Assembly: GCF_029989365.1 (NCBI RefSeq)
Contig: NZ_JAPRAQ010000002.1
Location: forward strand, 558,001 to 622,000
Direction: 5' to 3'
DNA from: Bradyrhizobium sp. Arg816
GTDB lineage: Bacteria; Pseudomonadota; Alphaproteobacteria; Rhizobiales; Xanthobacteraceae
DNA length: 64,000 bases
Under the pieces are notes generated by a model that was not told the DNA's origin, searched no databases, and saw only the letters and a list, made by a program, of their open reading frames with translations. A program made the translations under genes and the position numbers. Below, one piece after another: positions 40,267-50,354 of the stretch. Each line of letters opens with the position of its first letter. Position 1 is the stretch's first letter.

Positions 40267-41567
40267 TGGCGCCGCTCCAGCCAGCGCTCGGCGATACCGA
40301 TCACGTGCTCGCGCAAACCGTCATCGGCGATCTGCTCGATCGCTTCGCCCACGAAAGCCTGGATCAGCAGCGCCTGGGCCTGCTTCTCCGGCAGACCGCG
40401 CGCCTTCAGATAGAACAGCAGGCTGTCGTCGAGCGCGCCGGCAGTGGCGCCGTGGCCGCAGGAGACGTCATCGGCGAAGATCTCGAGCTCGGGCTTGTTG
40501 TCGGCCTCGGCTTCGTCCGAAAGCAGCAGCGCCCGGGTCATCATCTTGCCGTCGGTCTTCTGCGCATCGGGACGGACGATGATACGGCCCTGGAACACCG
40601 AATGGGCGCGATCGTCGATCACGGCGCGGAAGACCTCGCGGCTGACGCAGTTCGGCACGGCATGATCGACCACCAGCGTGGTGTCGCCGTGCTCGGTCTT
40701 CTGGAGCAGGTTCACGCCGTTGATGGAGAGATCGCTGCCCTCGCCTGCCAGCGTGATGAAGCCCTGGAGGCGGCTGACGGCAGCGCCAGTCGTCATGTTG
40801 AAGAAATTGAGTTTCGTGTTCGCGCCGACCGTGACGAATTGCGAGGTCACGTTCACCGCGTCGGGCGCATCGTCCAACAGGCGGATATGCGCGACGTCGG
40901 CATTGTCGCCGACCGAGACGATGACGGCGTCGTTGACCTGGTAGGCCTTGGCACCGGCCGCCACAAAGCTCTCGATGATAGTGGCGCGAGCGCCGTTCCC
41001 GACCGCGATCTGCGAACGGCTGAAAGCCGACGCGGACGAAGCGGTCGCGATGTGGATGATCTGGATCGGCGCGGACAGCTGCGCGCCGTCGGCGATCGAC
41101 AATACGACGCCGTCGGTTGCCAGCGCCGCATTCAGTGCGATCACGGCATCGGTGGCCGCGGCCTCCAGGAGACCTGCGTCCTTCTCCAGCGCTTCCCGCA
41201 ACGTCCTGAGGCCCGCCTCGGAGGCAAGCGCCTTGACGTCGGAGAGATCGGCTACGAACACGCCGTCGACCAGCACCAGCTTGCGGGCGCCTGCGATTGC
41301 ATGCGCCTTTATCGCGTCAGCTGCACGCTTCAACGCGGCCGCATCGGGGCTGGCCGCTAGCGGCAGCACCTCGCCGACCAGCGCACGCAGGTCGGTGTAT
41401 TTCCATTCCTCGATCCGGCGATGCGGCAGGCCGAGACGCTCATAGGTCTCGAACGCCTCGCGGCGTACCGCGATCACAGAAGGCGAACCCGGCAGACGGC
41501 CTTCGGCGCTGGCGAAGAGATCGCTCACCGCACGGCCGTTTCCGGTCTTTGCCACAGCAACGTTCAT
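40263..41567 (-). CDS. sufD: Fe-S scaffold subunit SufD
   Basis: A 434-aa partner of SufB in the SufBC2D scaffold. It has the family beta-helix core (TLVVDHAVPNCVSREVFRAVIDD in part, HSVFQGRIIVRPDAQKTDG in part) and the late conserved ADDVSCGHGATAGALDD, with the histidine that binds iron at the SufB interface. The ATG at 41567 with AAGGAA upstream is chosen; the frame runs further back, antisense to sufC, without homology. It is positioned normally between sufC and sufS. Confidence 0.93.
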   Translation of the reverse strand: MNVAVAKTGNGRAVSDLFASAEGRLPGSPSVIAVRREAFETYERLGLPHRRIEEWKYTDLRALVGEVLPLAASPDAAALKRAADAIKAHAIAGARKLVLVDGVFVADLSDVKALASEAGLRTLREALEKDAGLLEAAATDAVIALNAALATDGVVLSIADGAQLSAPIQIIHIATASSASAFSRSQIAVGNGARATIIESFVAAGAKAYQVNDAVIVSVGDNADVAHIRLLDDAPDAVNVTSQFVTVGANTKLNFFNMTTGAAVSRLQGFITLAGEGSDLSINGVNLLQKTEHGDTTLVVDHAVPNCVSREVFRAVIDDRAHSVFQGRIIVRPDAQKTDGKMMTRALLLSDEAEADNKPELEIFADDVSCGHGATAGALDDSLLFYLKARGLPEKQAQALLIQAFVGEAIEQIADDGLREHVIGIAERWLERRQ

Positions 41568-41578
41568 CGCAAAATTCC

Positions 41579-42331
41579 TTACGCGGCATCCTCGAACTGG
41601 GCGTAACCGGACGCTTCCAGCTCCAACGCCAATTCCTTGCCGCCGCTCTTCACGACACGGCCCTTCGACATCACGTGCACGACGTCGGGCACGATGTAGT
41701 TCAGCAGCCGCTGATAATGGGTGATGACGACCATGGCGCGCTTGGGCGAGCGCAGCGCGTTGACGCCGTCGGCCGCAATGCGCAGCGCGTCGATGTCGAG
41801 GCCCGAATCCATCTCGTCGAGGATGCACAGGCTCGGCTCGAACAGCGCCATCTGCAGCACCTCGTTGCGCTTCTTCTCGCCGCCGGAGAAGCCGACATTG
41901 ACGCCGCGCTTGAGCATGTCCTGCGGGATGTTCAGCGACTTCGAGACCTCGCGGACCTTCCTCAGGAAGTCCGGGGTCGAATATTCGCTCTCGCCGCGCG
42001 CCTTGCGCTGCGCGTTCAGTGCGGTGCGCAGGAAGGTCATGGTGGCGACGCCGGGAATCTCGACCGGATACTGGAACGCCAGGAACACGCCCTTCGCGGC
42101 GCGCTCGTTGGGGTCCATCTCCAGCAGGTCCTCGCCCTTGAACAGGATCTGGCCGTCGGTGACCTCATAGCCGGGCTTGCCGGCGATGACGTGGGAGAGC
42201 GTCGATTTGCCGGAGCCGTTCGGCCCCATGATCGCGTGAACCTCGCCCTCGTTCACGGTCAGCGTCAGCCCGTGGAGGATCTCACGCTCCTCGACACGAA
42301 CCTTCAAATCCTTCACTTCAAGCAAAGCCAT
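41579..42331 (-). CDS. sufC: SUF ATPase SufC
   Basis: A 250-aa cytosolic ABC-type ATPase that drives shape changes of the SufBD scaffold. Walker A GPNGSGKST is at 36-44, the Q-loop is FQYPVEIPG, the signature FSGGEKKRNE, Walker B CILDEMDSGLDIDAL and the switch histidine ITHYQRLL. The first codons at 42331 give the family start MALLEVKDL; the open frame back to 42361 adds nothing similar. It is 11 bp from sufD and 62 bp from sufB. Confidence 0.96.
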   Translation of the reverse strand: MALLEVKDLKVRVEEREILHGLTLTVNEGEVHAIMGPNGSGKSTLSHVIAGKPGYEVTDGQILFKGEDLLEMDPNERAAKGVFLAFQYPVEIPGVATMTFLRTALNAQRKARGESEYSTPDFLRKVREVSKSLNIPQDMLKRGVNVGFSGGEKKRNEVLQMALFEPSLCILDEMDSGLDIDALRIAADGVNALRSPKRAMVVITHYQRLLNYIVPDVVHVMSKGRVVKSGGKELALELEASGYAQFEDAA

Positions 42332-42393
42332 CTTGGTGTCCAGTCCATTCAAATGATGCATGGAGCGCCGTAGCGCACCGCGAGGGCCGGCGA

Positions 42394-43890
<1,497 letters not shown>

Positions 43891-43964
43891 TCTATCCTCC
43901 GCTCGCGGTTTCAAGGACCGCGGTGGATCAAACTTGGACGAGTATTACGATGTTTTTCGGCAGA

Positions 43965-43990
43965 AAGCACGTGCTTAGAACCATTCAAGC
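43965..43990. promoter_or_regulatory. Palindromes upstream of sufB; possible Irr (ICE) box
   Basis: AAGCACGTGCTT (43965-43976) is a perfect 12-bp palindrome. Directly beside it CTTAGAACCATTCAAGC (43974-43990) matches 10 of 14 defined positions of the TTTAGAA-N3-TTCTAAA ICE box of the iron regulator Irr. Placement 75-100 bp before sufB fits an iron-responsive promoter inside the desulfurase-suf string. The ICE match is imperfect. Confidence 0.4.
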
Positions 43991-44003
43991 CGTGTTTCGT
44001 CGC

Positions 44004-45143
44004 TTAGGCTCTAAGTAGGGTATTACCAAGCTTTCGCCAAGCCTCTAACGTCGTGTTGATGTCATCTGGCTTCGTGGACCAGCCCAGACTGAGACGCACC
44101 GCTCCCTGGGCAACGGTGGCATCATACCCCATTGCCGACAGCACGTGAGACGGCTGCACTTTGCCCGATGAACAGGCCGAGCCTGAGGATACCGCCACGC
44201 CTTCGAGATCGAAGCCGATCACGGCGGTTTCGGCCTTGAGGCCGGGGGCAGTGAAAAGGATGGTATTTGGCAACCGCTTGATGTCATCCGAGAAGACCAT
44301 CGCCCCGGCGATCCCGCGGATACCATTTTCCAAGGAATCTCTGAGGGTTGCCATCCGCTCCGCATCCTCCGGCAGAGCCTGAAGGGCAGCCTTCACCGCT
44401 GCCCCAAAGCCAGCGATTCCCGCGACATTCTCGGTTCCCGCGCGCCGGCTCAGCTCCTGTCCGCCGCCCCGCAGCACGGGTTCCAGTCCAGCGATCCCCT
44501 CGGCCAGGACCAGCGCGCCGACGCCCTTGGGGCCGCCGATCTTGTGCGCGGAAAAGGTCGCAAGGTCTGCGTCCACAGCCTTGATATCGAACGGGATTTT
44601 CCCCAGCGCCTGGATCGCATCGACGTGCAGGAGCCCCCCCGCCCCATGGACGATCCCTGCGGCCTCTGCAATCGGCTGAATTGCGCCTGTTTCGTTGTTC
44701 GCAGCCATGATGGAGACCAGCGCCGGCGGGCCGTCACCGAGCAACGCCTCCAGGCGCTCGAGGTCGATGACGCCGGCGCGTGTAACCGGGATCTGGCTGA
44801 CCTTGTCCGGAGGGAACCGGCCGCCCGACAGCACCGAGGCATGCTCGACGGCCGAGACCAACAGGCGCTCGACAGGGCCGCCGGACGGCGCCCGCAGACC
44901 GGGCGACAGCGCGAGCGCGTTGGCCTCGGTCCCTGCGGATGTAAAGACGACGTTCCTCGGCAATGCACCGACGGCCGCCGCGAGCGTGGCACGGGCCTCC
45001 TCGACCAGCCGGCGCGCCTCGCGCCCCTCGGCATGAACCGAGGACGGATTGCCGATCAGCTCCCAGGCTGCAAGCATCGCGGTCCGCGCTTCAGCACGCA
45101 GCGGCGTGGTCGCATTCCAGTCGAGATAAGCACGACTCGGCAT
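44004..45143 (-). CDS. IscS/NifS-type cysteine desulfurase
   Basis: A 379-aa PLP enzyme of group I. The PLP lysine is in FSAHKIGGPKGVGAL, and the long flexible catalytic loop is SSGSACSSGKVQPSHV, which holds the persulfide cysteine. It starts PSRAYLDWNATTPLR as usual. It is a second desulfurase next to the group II SufS of the same operon; in related alphaproteobacteria an Rrf2 regulator gene often precedes this gene, but here a divergent hydrolase gene does. It could supply sulfur for SUF or for tRNA thiolation. Confidence 0.92.
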   Translation of the reverse strand: MPSRAYLDWNATTPLRAEARTAMLAAWELIGNPSSVHAEGREARRLVEEARATLAAAVGALPRNVVFTSAGTEANALALSPGLRAPSGGPVERLLVSAVEHASVLSGGRFPPDKVSQIPVTRAGVIDLERLEALLGDGPPALVSIMAANNETGAIQPIAEAAGIVHGAGGLLHVDAIQALGKIPFDIKAVDADLATFSAHKIGGPKGVGALVLAEGIAGLEPVLRGGGQELSRRAGTENVAGIAGFGAAVKAALQALPEDAERMATLRDSLENGIRGIAGAMVFSDDIKRLPNTILFTAPGLKAETAVIGFDLEGVAVSSGSACSSGKVQPSHVLSAMGYDATVAQGAVRLSLGWSTKPDDINTTLEAWRKLGNTLLRA

Positions 45144-45488
45144 GAGGTATTATATTACTCCATGGATCGGGCTGGTGTGCCCGTCCCCGAGCCCGACATG
45201 GGCCCCCATGGAGCGCTTGGCAACTCGATTCCGAATCCCGACCGCTCAATGACGCCGCCATGACGCGCTAACATCTTGAGCGCATTGCGGGATGTTCAAG
45301 ATGCTTGCTTTTTGACCCTCGCCTCATGTTAGAACGCGCGCGTCAGTTCACCGCGCGCCGCTCGCGCGTCATCCGAGGGCGCCGCTCCACCCTTCCATTC
45401 GCGGTTTGATCGGCCGAGCTGCCGATGAAGTCTGCACAATCGGTTGATTGCTGAAGGCCGTCTTCAAGGGATCAATCAAGAGATCATC
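45144..45488. other. Divergent promoter region between desulfurase and hydrolase genes
   Basis: The 345-bp gap has an AT-rich patch next to the desulfurase start (ATTATATTACTCC, 45150-45162). An inverted repeat, CATCTTGA (45272-45279) with TCAAGATG (45296-45303), is followed by TTGCTTTTTGACC. No RNA or convincing protein gene is visible; a 33-codon frame from 45162 lacks a ribosome-binding site. Confidence 0.45.
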
Positions 45489-46136
45489 ATGCCCGAAGTC
45501 ATTTTCACCGGCCCTGCTGGCCGTCTCGAAGGCCGCTATCACCCGGCCAAGCAGAAGAACGCGCCGATCGCGATGATCCTGCATCCGCATCCGCAGTTCC
45601 ACGGCACGATGAACCATCAGATCGTGTACCAGTGCTACTACGCCTTCGCGCATCGCGGCTTCTCGGTGCTGCGCTTCAACTTCCGCGGCGTCGGCCGCAG
45701 CCAGGGCTCGTTCGACCACGGCACCGGCGAATTGTCGGATGCGGCCGCAGCTCTCGACTGGGCGCAGACCATCAATCCCGAAGCGCGCGCCTGCTGGGTC
45801 GCCGGCTTCTCCTTCGGCGCCTGGATCGGCATGCAGCTGTTGATGCGCCGTCCCGAGGTCGAGGGTTTCATCTCGATCGCGCCGCCGGCCAATCTCTACG
45901 ACTTCTCGTTCCTCGCACCATGCCCCTCGTCGGGCCTGATCGTGCATGGCGAGAAGGATGCGGTGGTTCCGCCCAAGGACGTCAACACGCTGGTCGAGAA
46001 GCTGAAGACGCAGAAGGGCATCGTGATCGACCAGCAGGTCATCCCCGGCGCCAACCACTTCTTCGACGCCAAGCTCGAGCCGCTGATGGAAACCATCACG
46101 GCCTATCTCGACATGCGCCTCGCCAACGTGCGCTAA
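45489..46136 (+). CDS. Alpha/beta hydrolase of the COG2945 type
   Basis: A 215-aa cytosolic hydrolase. HPHPQFHGTMNHQIV (32-46) is the typical early loop of this family. The nucleophile elbow is GFSFGAW with Ser108, the acid is in GEKDAVVPPKD, and the histidine in PGANHFFDAKL. Relatives are annotated as dienelactone-hydrolase-like or CocE-like, without proven substrates. The ATG at 45489 gives the normal family start MPEVIFTGPAGRLEG. It probably forms an operon with the DUF1697 gene 8 bp downstream. Confidence 0.87.
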   Translation: MPEVIFTGPAGRLEGRYHPAKQKNAPIAMILHPHPQFHGTMNHQIVYQCYYAFAHRGFSVLRFNFRGVGRSQGSFDHGTGELSDAAAALDWAQTINPEARACWVAGFSFGAWIGMQLLMRRPEVEGFISIAPPANLYDFSFLAPCPSSGLIVHGEKDAVVPPKDVNTLVEKLKTQKGIVIDQQVIPGANHFFDAKLEPLMETITAYLDMRLANVR

Positions 46137-46144
46137 GGCCTCAA

Positions 46145-46657
46145 ATGGGCTCCTTCGTCGCCTTGCTGCGTGCCGTCAATGTCGGCGGCACCGGCAAGCT
46201 GCCGATGAGCGAGCTCAAGGCCATGTGCGAGGAGCTCGGCCTTGCCGCCGTGCGCACCTATATTGCGAGCGGCAACGTCGTCTTCACGAGCCGCAAGTCG
46301 GAAGCTGCAATCAAGACCGCCCTCGAAAAGCGCCTGCGCGCCTACGCCGGCGCGCCGGTCGGGGTGCTCGTGCGTAGCGCCGCCGAGATGGCGCAAGTCT
46401 CGGCCGACAATCCTTTTCCAAAGGCTGCGCCGAATCGCACCGTCGCGATCTTCCTCGAGAGGGCGCCACCTGAAGACGCGCTTACCAGCATCCGCGGCCA
46501 GAACAACGAAGAGCTCCGCCTCGGCCGCCGCGAGATTTACGTGCACTATGGCGACGGCATGGGGACGTCGAAGCTCGTCATCCCCGCCGCCAAGACCGGC
46601 ACCGCGCGCAACATGAATACCGTCGCAACGCTCGCGAAGATGGCCGCGGAGATCTAG
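46145..46657 (+). CDS. DUF1697 family protein
   Basis: A 170-aa protein with the DUF1697 pattern: FVALLRAVNVGGTGKLPMSEL near the start (in parts LLRAVNVGG and LPMSEL), RTYIASGNVVF, and the C-terminal TARNMNTVATLAKMA. The fold is two ferredoxin-like units. The function is not known; a nucleic-acid link has been guessed. Its stop codon overlaps that of the convergent SMR gene (CTAG at 46654-46657). Confidence 0.88.
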   Translation: MGSFVALLRAVNVGGTGKLPMSELKAMCEELGLAAVRTYIASGNVVFTSRKSEAAIKTALEKRLRAYAGAPVGVLVRSAAEMAQVSADNPFPKAAPNRTVAIFLERAPPEDALTSIRGQNNEELRLGRREIYVHYGDGMGTSKLVIPAAKTGTARNMNTVATLAKMAAEI

Positions 46658-46977
46658 GCCAGCTTGAGCGCGGCGATCCCCATCAGCACGAGCGCGATGC
46701 CGGCGAGCTTCATCGCGCTCAAGGTCTCGCCGAACAGCACGACGCCCAGCAGGAAGGTGCCGGCCGCGCCGATGCCGGTCCACGCCGAATAGGCGACGCC
46801 GACCTCCAGCACCTGCAAAGCGCGTCCGAGCAGAAAGACGAAGGCGGCGAGCAGCACGAGCGAGGTGATGCTCCAGCCTGCCCGCGTGTAGCCTTCCGCA
46901 TATTTCATCGAGATCGCCCAGCCGACATCGAGCGCACCGGCGATCACCAGCATCAGCCAGGCCATGGATTGCGACAT
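46654..46977 (-). CDS. SMR-family small multidrug/guanidinium exporter, SugE-like
   Basis: A 107-aa protein with four helices, closest in pattern to SugE/Gdx (AYSAWTGIGAAGTFLLGVVLFGE in parts AYSAWTGIGA and LFGE). It works as a dual-topology dimer exchanging a cation for protons. The membrane-embedded glutamate essential in EmrE (E14) and Gdx (E13) is an aspartate here: D17 in AGALDVGWA, or residue 13 if translation starts at the second Met. This may change pKa and transport. It begins 10 bp after the GST gene, so they share a promoter. Confidence 0.87.
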   Translation of the reverse strand: MSQSMAWLMLVIAGALDVGWAISMKYAEGYTRAGWSITSLVLLAAFVFLLGRALQVLEVGVAYSAWTGIGAAGTFLLGVVLFGETLSAMKLAGIALVLMGIAALKLA

Positions 46978-46987
46978 TGGCGCGCGC

Positions 46988-47665
46988 TCAGGCCGCAAGC
47001 TTCAGCAGATGCGCGTCGTGGCGCACCAGGAAGGCACGCAGCAATTGCGGATAGTCCGCGCCGACTGCGGTGCGCACGCTCGGACGTTTCGCAAGCTCGG
47101 CTCGCCACGCGCGGACCTTCGGCAGATCGCTGAAGATGCCGTGCTCTGTCAGTTCGTCGAACAGATCGAAATAGCGGAAGACGGGTGCGAACACTGCATC
47201 CACGAGGCTGAACGCCTCGCCCGCGAAATAAGGCCCTGCGCCGAGCGCGGCTTCCACGCGCGCGAATTTCGCCGCAACCGCCTGGCGCTTGCTTTCGAAC
47301 GTCGCCGGATCGGTCGTGGTCTCCAGACCCCAGAGGTCACCCAGGATCGCCGAGCCGAACTCCATCCAGGCGCGATGCTCGGCGCGCTTCAACGCATCCG
47401 CCGGATGCAGCTTGAGGCCTGCCTGCGTCTCCTCGATGTATTCGCAGATCACGTTGCTCTCGAACAGCGCGACCTCGCCCTTCTCCGTCGTCACCACCAG
47501 GACCGGCACCTTGCCGAGCGGCGAGAGTTTCAGAAACCAGTCGGGCTTGTTGGCGAGATCGATGTCGATCCGTTCGAACGGCACGCCCTTCTCGTTGAGC
47601 GCGATCACGGCGCGCTGCACATACGGGCAAAGCTTGTGGCTGATGAGTTTCAGTGACGCGGTCAT
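46988..47665 (-). CDS. Glutathione S-transferase
   Basis: A 225-aa GST. The thioredoxin-like N-domain has CPYVQRAVIALNEKG with a likely catalytic Cys13, which suggests an omega/beta-type enzyme that does thiol transfer rather than conjugation. LSPLGKVPVL is the glutathione-binding cis-Pro loop, and FESNVICEYIEE follows. The C-domain is helical. The ATG at 47665 is used; an in-frame start at 47719 would translate an operator region. It is the first gene of an operon with the SMR exporter, suggesting detoxification. Confidence 0.9.
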   Translation of the reverse strand: MTASLKLISHKLCPYVQRAVIALNEKGVPFERIDIDLANKPDWFLKLSPLGKVPVLVVTTEKGEVALFESNVICEYIEETQAGLKLHPADALKRAEHRAWMEFGSAILGDLWGLETTTDPATFESKRQAVAAKFARVEAALGAGPYFAGEAFSLVDAVFAPVFRYFDLFDELTEHGIFSDLPKVRAWRAELAKRPSVRTAVGADYPQLLRAFLVRHDAHLLKLAA

Positions 47666-47682
47666 GGCAATGATCCCGGCGG

Positions 47683-47746
47683 TTGGATGCAACTGCATCC
47701 AACATAGATGCAATTGCATGCACTCGTCAAGATCAATGCATTTGCA
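47683..47746. promoter_or_regulatory. Operator array of TGCA-NN-TGCA units before the GST gene
   Basis: TTGGATGCA and TGCATCCAA (47683-47691, 47694-47702) are perfect arms around AC. ATGCAATTGCAT (47708-47719) is a perfect palindrome, and TGCATTTGCA lies at 47737-47746. The TGCA-NN-TGCA cores start at 47688, 47709 and 47737, on one side of the anmK end and 20-80 bp before the GST start. I infer cooperative binding of a dimeric regulator that is not encoded nearby. Confidence 0.6.
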
Positions 47747-47776
47747 TCAACCGACATTGATCGTAAGGCCTGGACC

Positions 47777-48880
47777 TCAGGGCCGCGCCATCACTCCGCC
47801 CGTCATCGGCATCGGCACGCCGGTGGTGGCCGGGTAGGACAGCGGCAGCCCCTTGAGGCCGCGGGCGGCCAGGAAGCCAAAGGCCTGCGCCTCGATGGCG
47901 TCGGAGGCCCAGCCGAGCGTCTCGGCGGCCTCGACGGTGGCCGACCCTACCCGCTCCCGCAGCATGCGCAGCATGGTGAGGTTGCGGGCGCCGCCGCCGC
48001 AGACGATCCAGCTCCGCGGCCGGCGCGGCAGGAGCGAGATGATCCGGGCGATCGCCGCCGCGGTGAAGGCGGTCAGCGTCGCGGCGCCGTCGGCCGGCGG
48101 GACGTCGCCGAGCTTCAGCGCGGCAAAGTCGTTGCGGTCGAGCGATTTCGGCGGCGGAGCTGCGAAGAACGGCAGGTCCAGTGCCCGCGCGATCCAGGCC
48201 TCGTCCGCCTTGCCGAGCGCGGCGAACTTTCCTTCCGCATCGAAGGCCTGGTTCATGGTGCGGTACATGAAATCGTCAAGCAGCGCGTTGCCCGGCCCGG
48301 TGTCGCAGGCAATCAGCGTGTCGTTGCCGTCGATATAGGTGACGTTGGAGACGCCGCCGATATTGACCACGACGATCGGCCCTTCGCGCGCCAGCGAATG
48401 GACGAGCGCGCGGTGGTAAACCGGCACGAACGGCGCGCCCTGCCCGCCGGCCTCGACGTCGGCGGCGCGGAAGTCGTGCATCACCGGGATATGGATCGCC
48501 CTGGCCAGCGCCGGTGCATCGCCGATCTGGACCGTCAGCCGCTTCTCGGGGCGATGCAGCACCGTCTGGCCATGGAAGCCGACGATGTCGATGTCCTCCG
48601 GCTTCATCCGGTTCTGGGCGATGAAGGACGCCACAGCCTCGGCATGGGCCAGCGTCACCGCGCGCTCGGCCTCGGCCAGAACGCCCGGGCGGGCGTCGCG
48701 TCGCGGCAGGTGCACGGCCTCGCTCAGCGCCTGGCGCAGCAGATTGCGCTCCGCCGGACTGTAGGCCCGGTAGCCGGATGGCCCGAACGCCTTCACTTGC
48801 TTTCCGTCGGTTTCGATCAGCGCGACATCCACCCCGTCCAGCGAGGTGCCGCTCATCAAACCGAGTGCCGTCAACATCAT
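47777..48880 (-). CDS. anmK: Anhydro-N-acetylmuramic acid kinase
   Basis: A 367-aa sugar kinase of peptidoglycan recycling that opens and phosphorylates 1,6-anhydro-MurNAc to MurNAc 6-phosphate. The first phosphate motif is GLMSGTSLDGVD (7-18). ADVEAGGQGAPFVP and VVNIGGVSNVTYI follow, and the late CGGGARN is the adenosine motif. DTGPGNALLDDF contributes substrate residues. It is divergent from tyrS, a linkage found in many alphaproteobacteria. Confidence 0.95.
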   Translation of the reverse strand: MMLTALGLMSGTSLDGVDVALIETDGKQVKAFGPSGYRAYSPAERNLLRQALSEAVHLPRRDARPGVLAEAERAVTLAHAEAVASFIAQNRMKPEDIDIVGFHGQTVLHRPEKRLTVQIGDAPALARAIHIPVMHDFRAADVEAGGQGAPFVPVYHRALVHSLAREGPIVVVNIGGVSNVTYIDGNDTLIACDTGPGNALLDDFMYRTMNQAFDAEGKFAALGKADEAWIARALDLPFFAAPPPKSLDRNDFAALKLGDVPPADGAATLTAFTAAAIARIISLLPRRPRSWIVCGGGARNLTMLRMLRERVGSATVEAAETLGWASDAIEAQAFGFLAARGLKGLPLSYPATTGVPMPMTGGVMARP

Positions 48881-49044
48881 GGATCAGCGTCCTCAAGAGA
48901 CCCCCTCCGGCATGCCGATCTTGTGCCAGAGGGACACATCTTATAATGCCACAGGCAAAGTGGCGGGTGGCAATCGAGTTCCCACGGAAGACCCTTAAAT
49001 TGCACCCGAAACAGTAAACCAAGAATTGTCAGGCACGCCGACAG

Positions 49045-50298
49045 ATGACTGCATTTAAATCGGATTTCCTCAACACCCTGCAGGAACGTGGATTCATCCA
49101 CCAATGCTCCGATTTCGAGGGGCTGGACGCGCTCGCCGCCAAGGGCGAAGCGACCACCTATGTCGGTTACGATTGTACCGCCCGCTCGCTACACATCGGC
49201 AACTACCTGACCATGATGATGCTGCACTGGCTCCAGCAGTCCGGCAACAAGCCGATCACGCTGATGGGCGGCGGCACCACCATGGTCGGCGATCCCTCCG
49301 GCAAGGACGAGACCCGCGCGATGCGCACCGTCGCCGAGATCGAAGCCAACAAGGAATCGATCCGCGGCGTGTTCGCAAAAGTGCTGCGCTACGGCGACGG
49401 CGACAGCGACGCCGTGATGCTCGACAATGCGGAGTGGCTGACCAAGCTCAACTGGATCGAGATGCTGCGCGACGTCGGCCGGCATTTCTCGGTCAACCGC
49501 ATGCTGACCATGGACTCCGTGCGGCTGCGCCTCGAGCGCGAGCAGGAGATGAGCTTCATCGAGTTCAACTACATGGTCTGCCAGGCCTACGACTTCGTCG
49601 AGCTCGCCAAGCGCACCGGTTGCAAATTGCAGATGGGCGGCTCGGACCAGTGGGGCAACATCATCATGGGCGTCGATCTCGGCCGCCGCATGGGCACCCA
49701 CCAGCTGTTCGCGCTGACGACGCCGCTGCTGACCACGGCGTCCGGCGCCAAGATGGGCAAGACCGCGCAGGGCGCGGTCTGGCTCAACGCCGACCAGTTC
49801 TCGCCCTATGACTTCTGGCAATATTGGCGCAACACCGAGGACGCCGACGTCGGCAAATTCCTGAAACTGTTCACGACGCTGCCGATGGGCGAGATCAGGA
49901 AGCTCGAGGCGCTCGGCGGCTCGGAGATCAACGAGGCCAAGAAGGTGCTTGCAACCGAGGCGACCGCGCTCTTGCACGGACGCGACGCGGCAAACCAAGC
50001 CGCTGAAACCGCGCGCCGCACCTTCGAGGAAGGCGCGCTGGCCGAAAGCCTGCCGACGGTGGAAATTCCGCGCGGCGAGCTGGACGCCGGCCTCGGCGTG
50101 CTCAACGCCTTCGTCAAGGCAGGCTTGGTTGCCTCCAATGGCGAGGCACGGCGCCAGATCAAGGGCGGCGGTCTGCGCGTCAACGACGAGTCCGTAAGCG
50201 ACGAGAAGATGACGCTGTCGGCGGCCAATCTGACACCCGAGGGCGTGATCAAGCTGTCCTTCGGCAAGAAGAAGCACGTCCTCATCCGGCCTGCATAG
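49045..50298 (+). CDS. tyrS: Tyrosyl-tRNA synthetase
   Basis: A 417-aa class I aminoacyl-tRNA synthetase. The HIGH motif is HIGN (50-53), in [15 protein letters not shown], and the KMSKS motif is KMGKT (236-240). GGSDQWGNI is the tyrosine-site motif. An S4 RNA-binding domain closes the protein ([20 protein letters not shown] in parts). It is the only synthetase in the window and is preceded by a 164-bp divergent region shared with anmK. Confidence 0.97.
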   Translation: MTAFKSDFLNTLQERGFIHQCSDFEGLDALAAKGEATTYVGYDCTARSLHIGNYLTMMMLHWLQQSGNKPITLMGGGTTMVGDPSGKDETRAMRTVAEIEANKESIRGVFAKVLRYGDGDSDAVMLDNAEWLTKLNWIEMLRDVGRHFSVNRMLTMDSVRLRLEREQEMSFIEFNYMVCQAYDFVELAKRTGCKLQMGGSDQWGNIIMGVDLGRRMGTHQLFALTTPLLTTASGAKMGKTAQGAVWLNADQFSPYDFWQYWRNTEDADVGKFLKLFTTLPMGEIRKLEALGGSEINEAKKVLATEATALLHGRDAANQAAETARRTFEEGALAESLPTVEIPRGELDAGLGVLNAFVKAGLVASNGEARRQIKGGGLRVNDESVSDEKMTLSAANLTPEGVIKLSFGKKKHVLIRPA

Positions 50299-50319
50299 GC
50301 GTATGAGCTTTTGATGCTT

Positions 50320-50349
50320 GTCAGGGCGCGCCGAAGCGCGCTCCCTGAC
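50320..50349 (+). promoter_or_regulatory. Hairpin directly before the MFS start codon
   Basis: GTCAGGG (50320-50326) plus CGCGC (50327-50331) pair with GCGCG (50336-50340) and CCCTGAC (50343-50349) around the loop CGAA. It ends 5 bp before the MFS ATG, where a ribosome-binding site would lie. It may be the tyrS terminator (though without a T run) or a translational control. Confidence 0.4.
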
Positions 50350-50354
50350 CGGCA

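Noticed and set aside
45162..45263. A 33-codon frame starting MDRAGVPVPEPD in the gap upstream of the hydrolase gene
   Set aside because: No ribosome-binding site, proline-rich chance composition, and it overlaps the promoter of the divergent desulfurase gene.
47666..47719. Upstream start of the GST gene that would add MQLHLCWMQLH
   Set aside because: Those codons are the operator repeats; the GST domain starts at MTASLKL.
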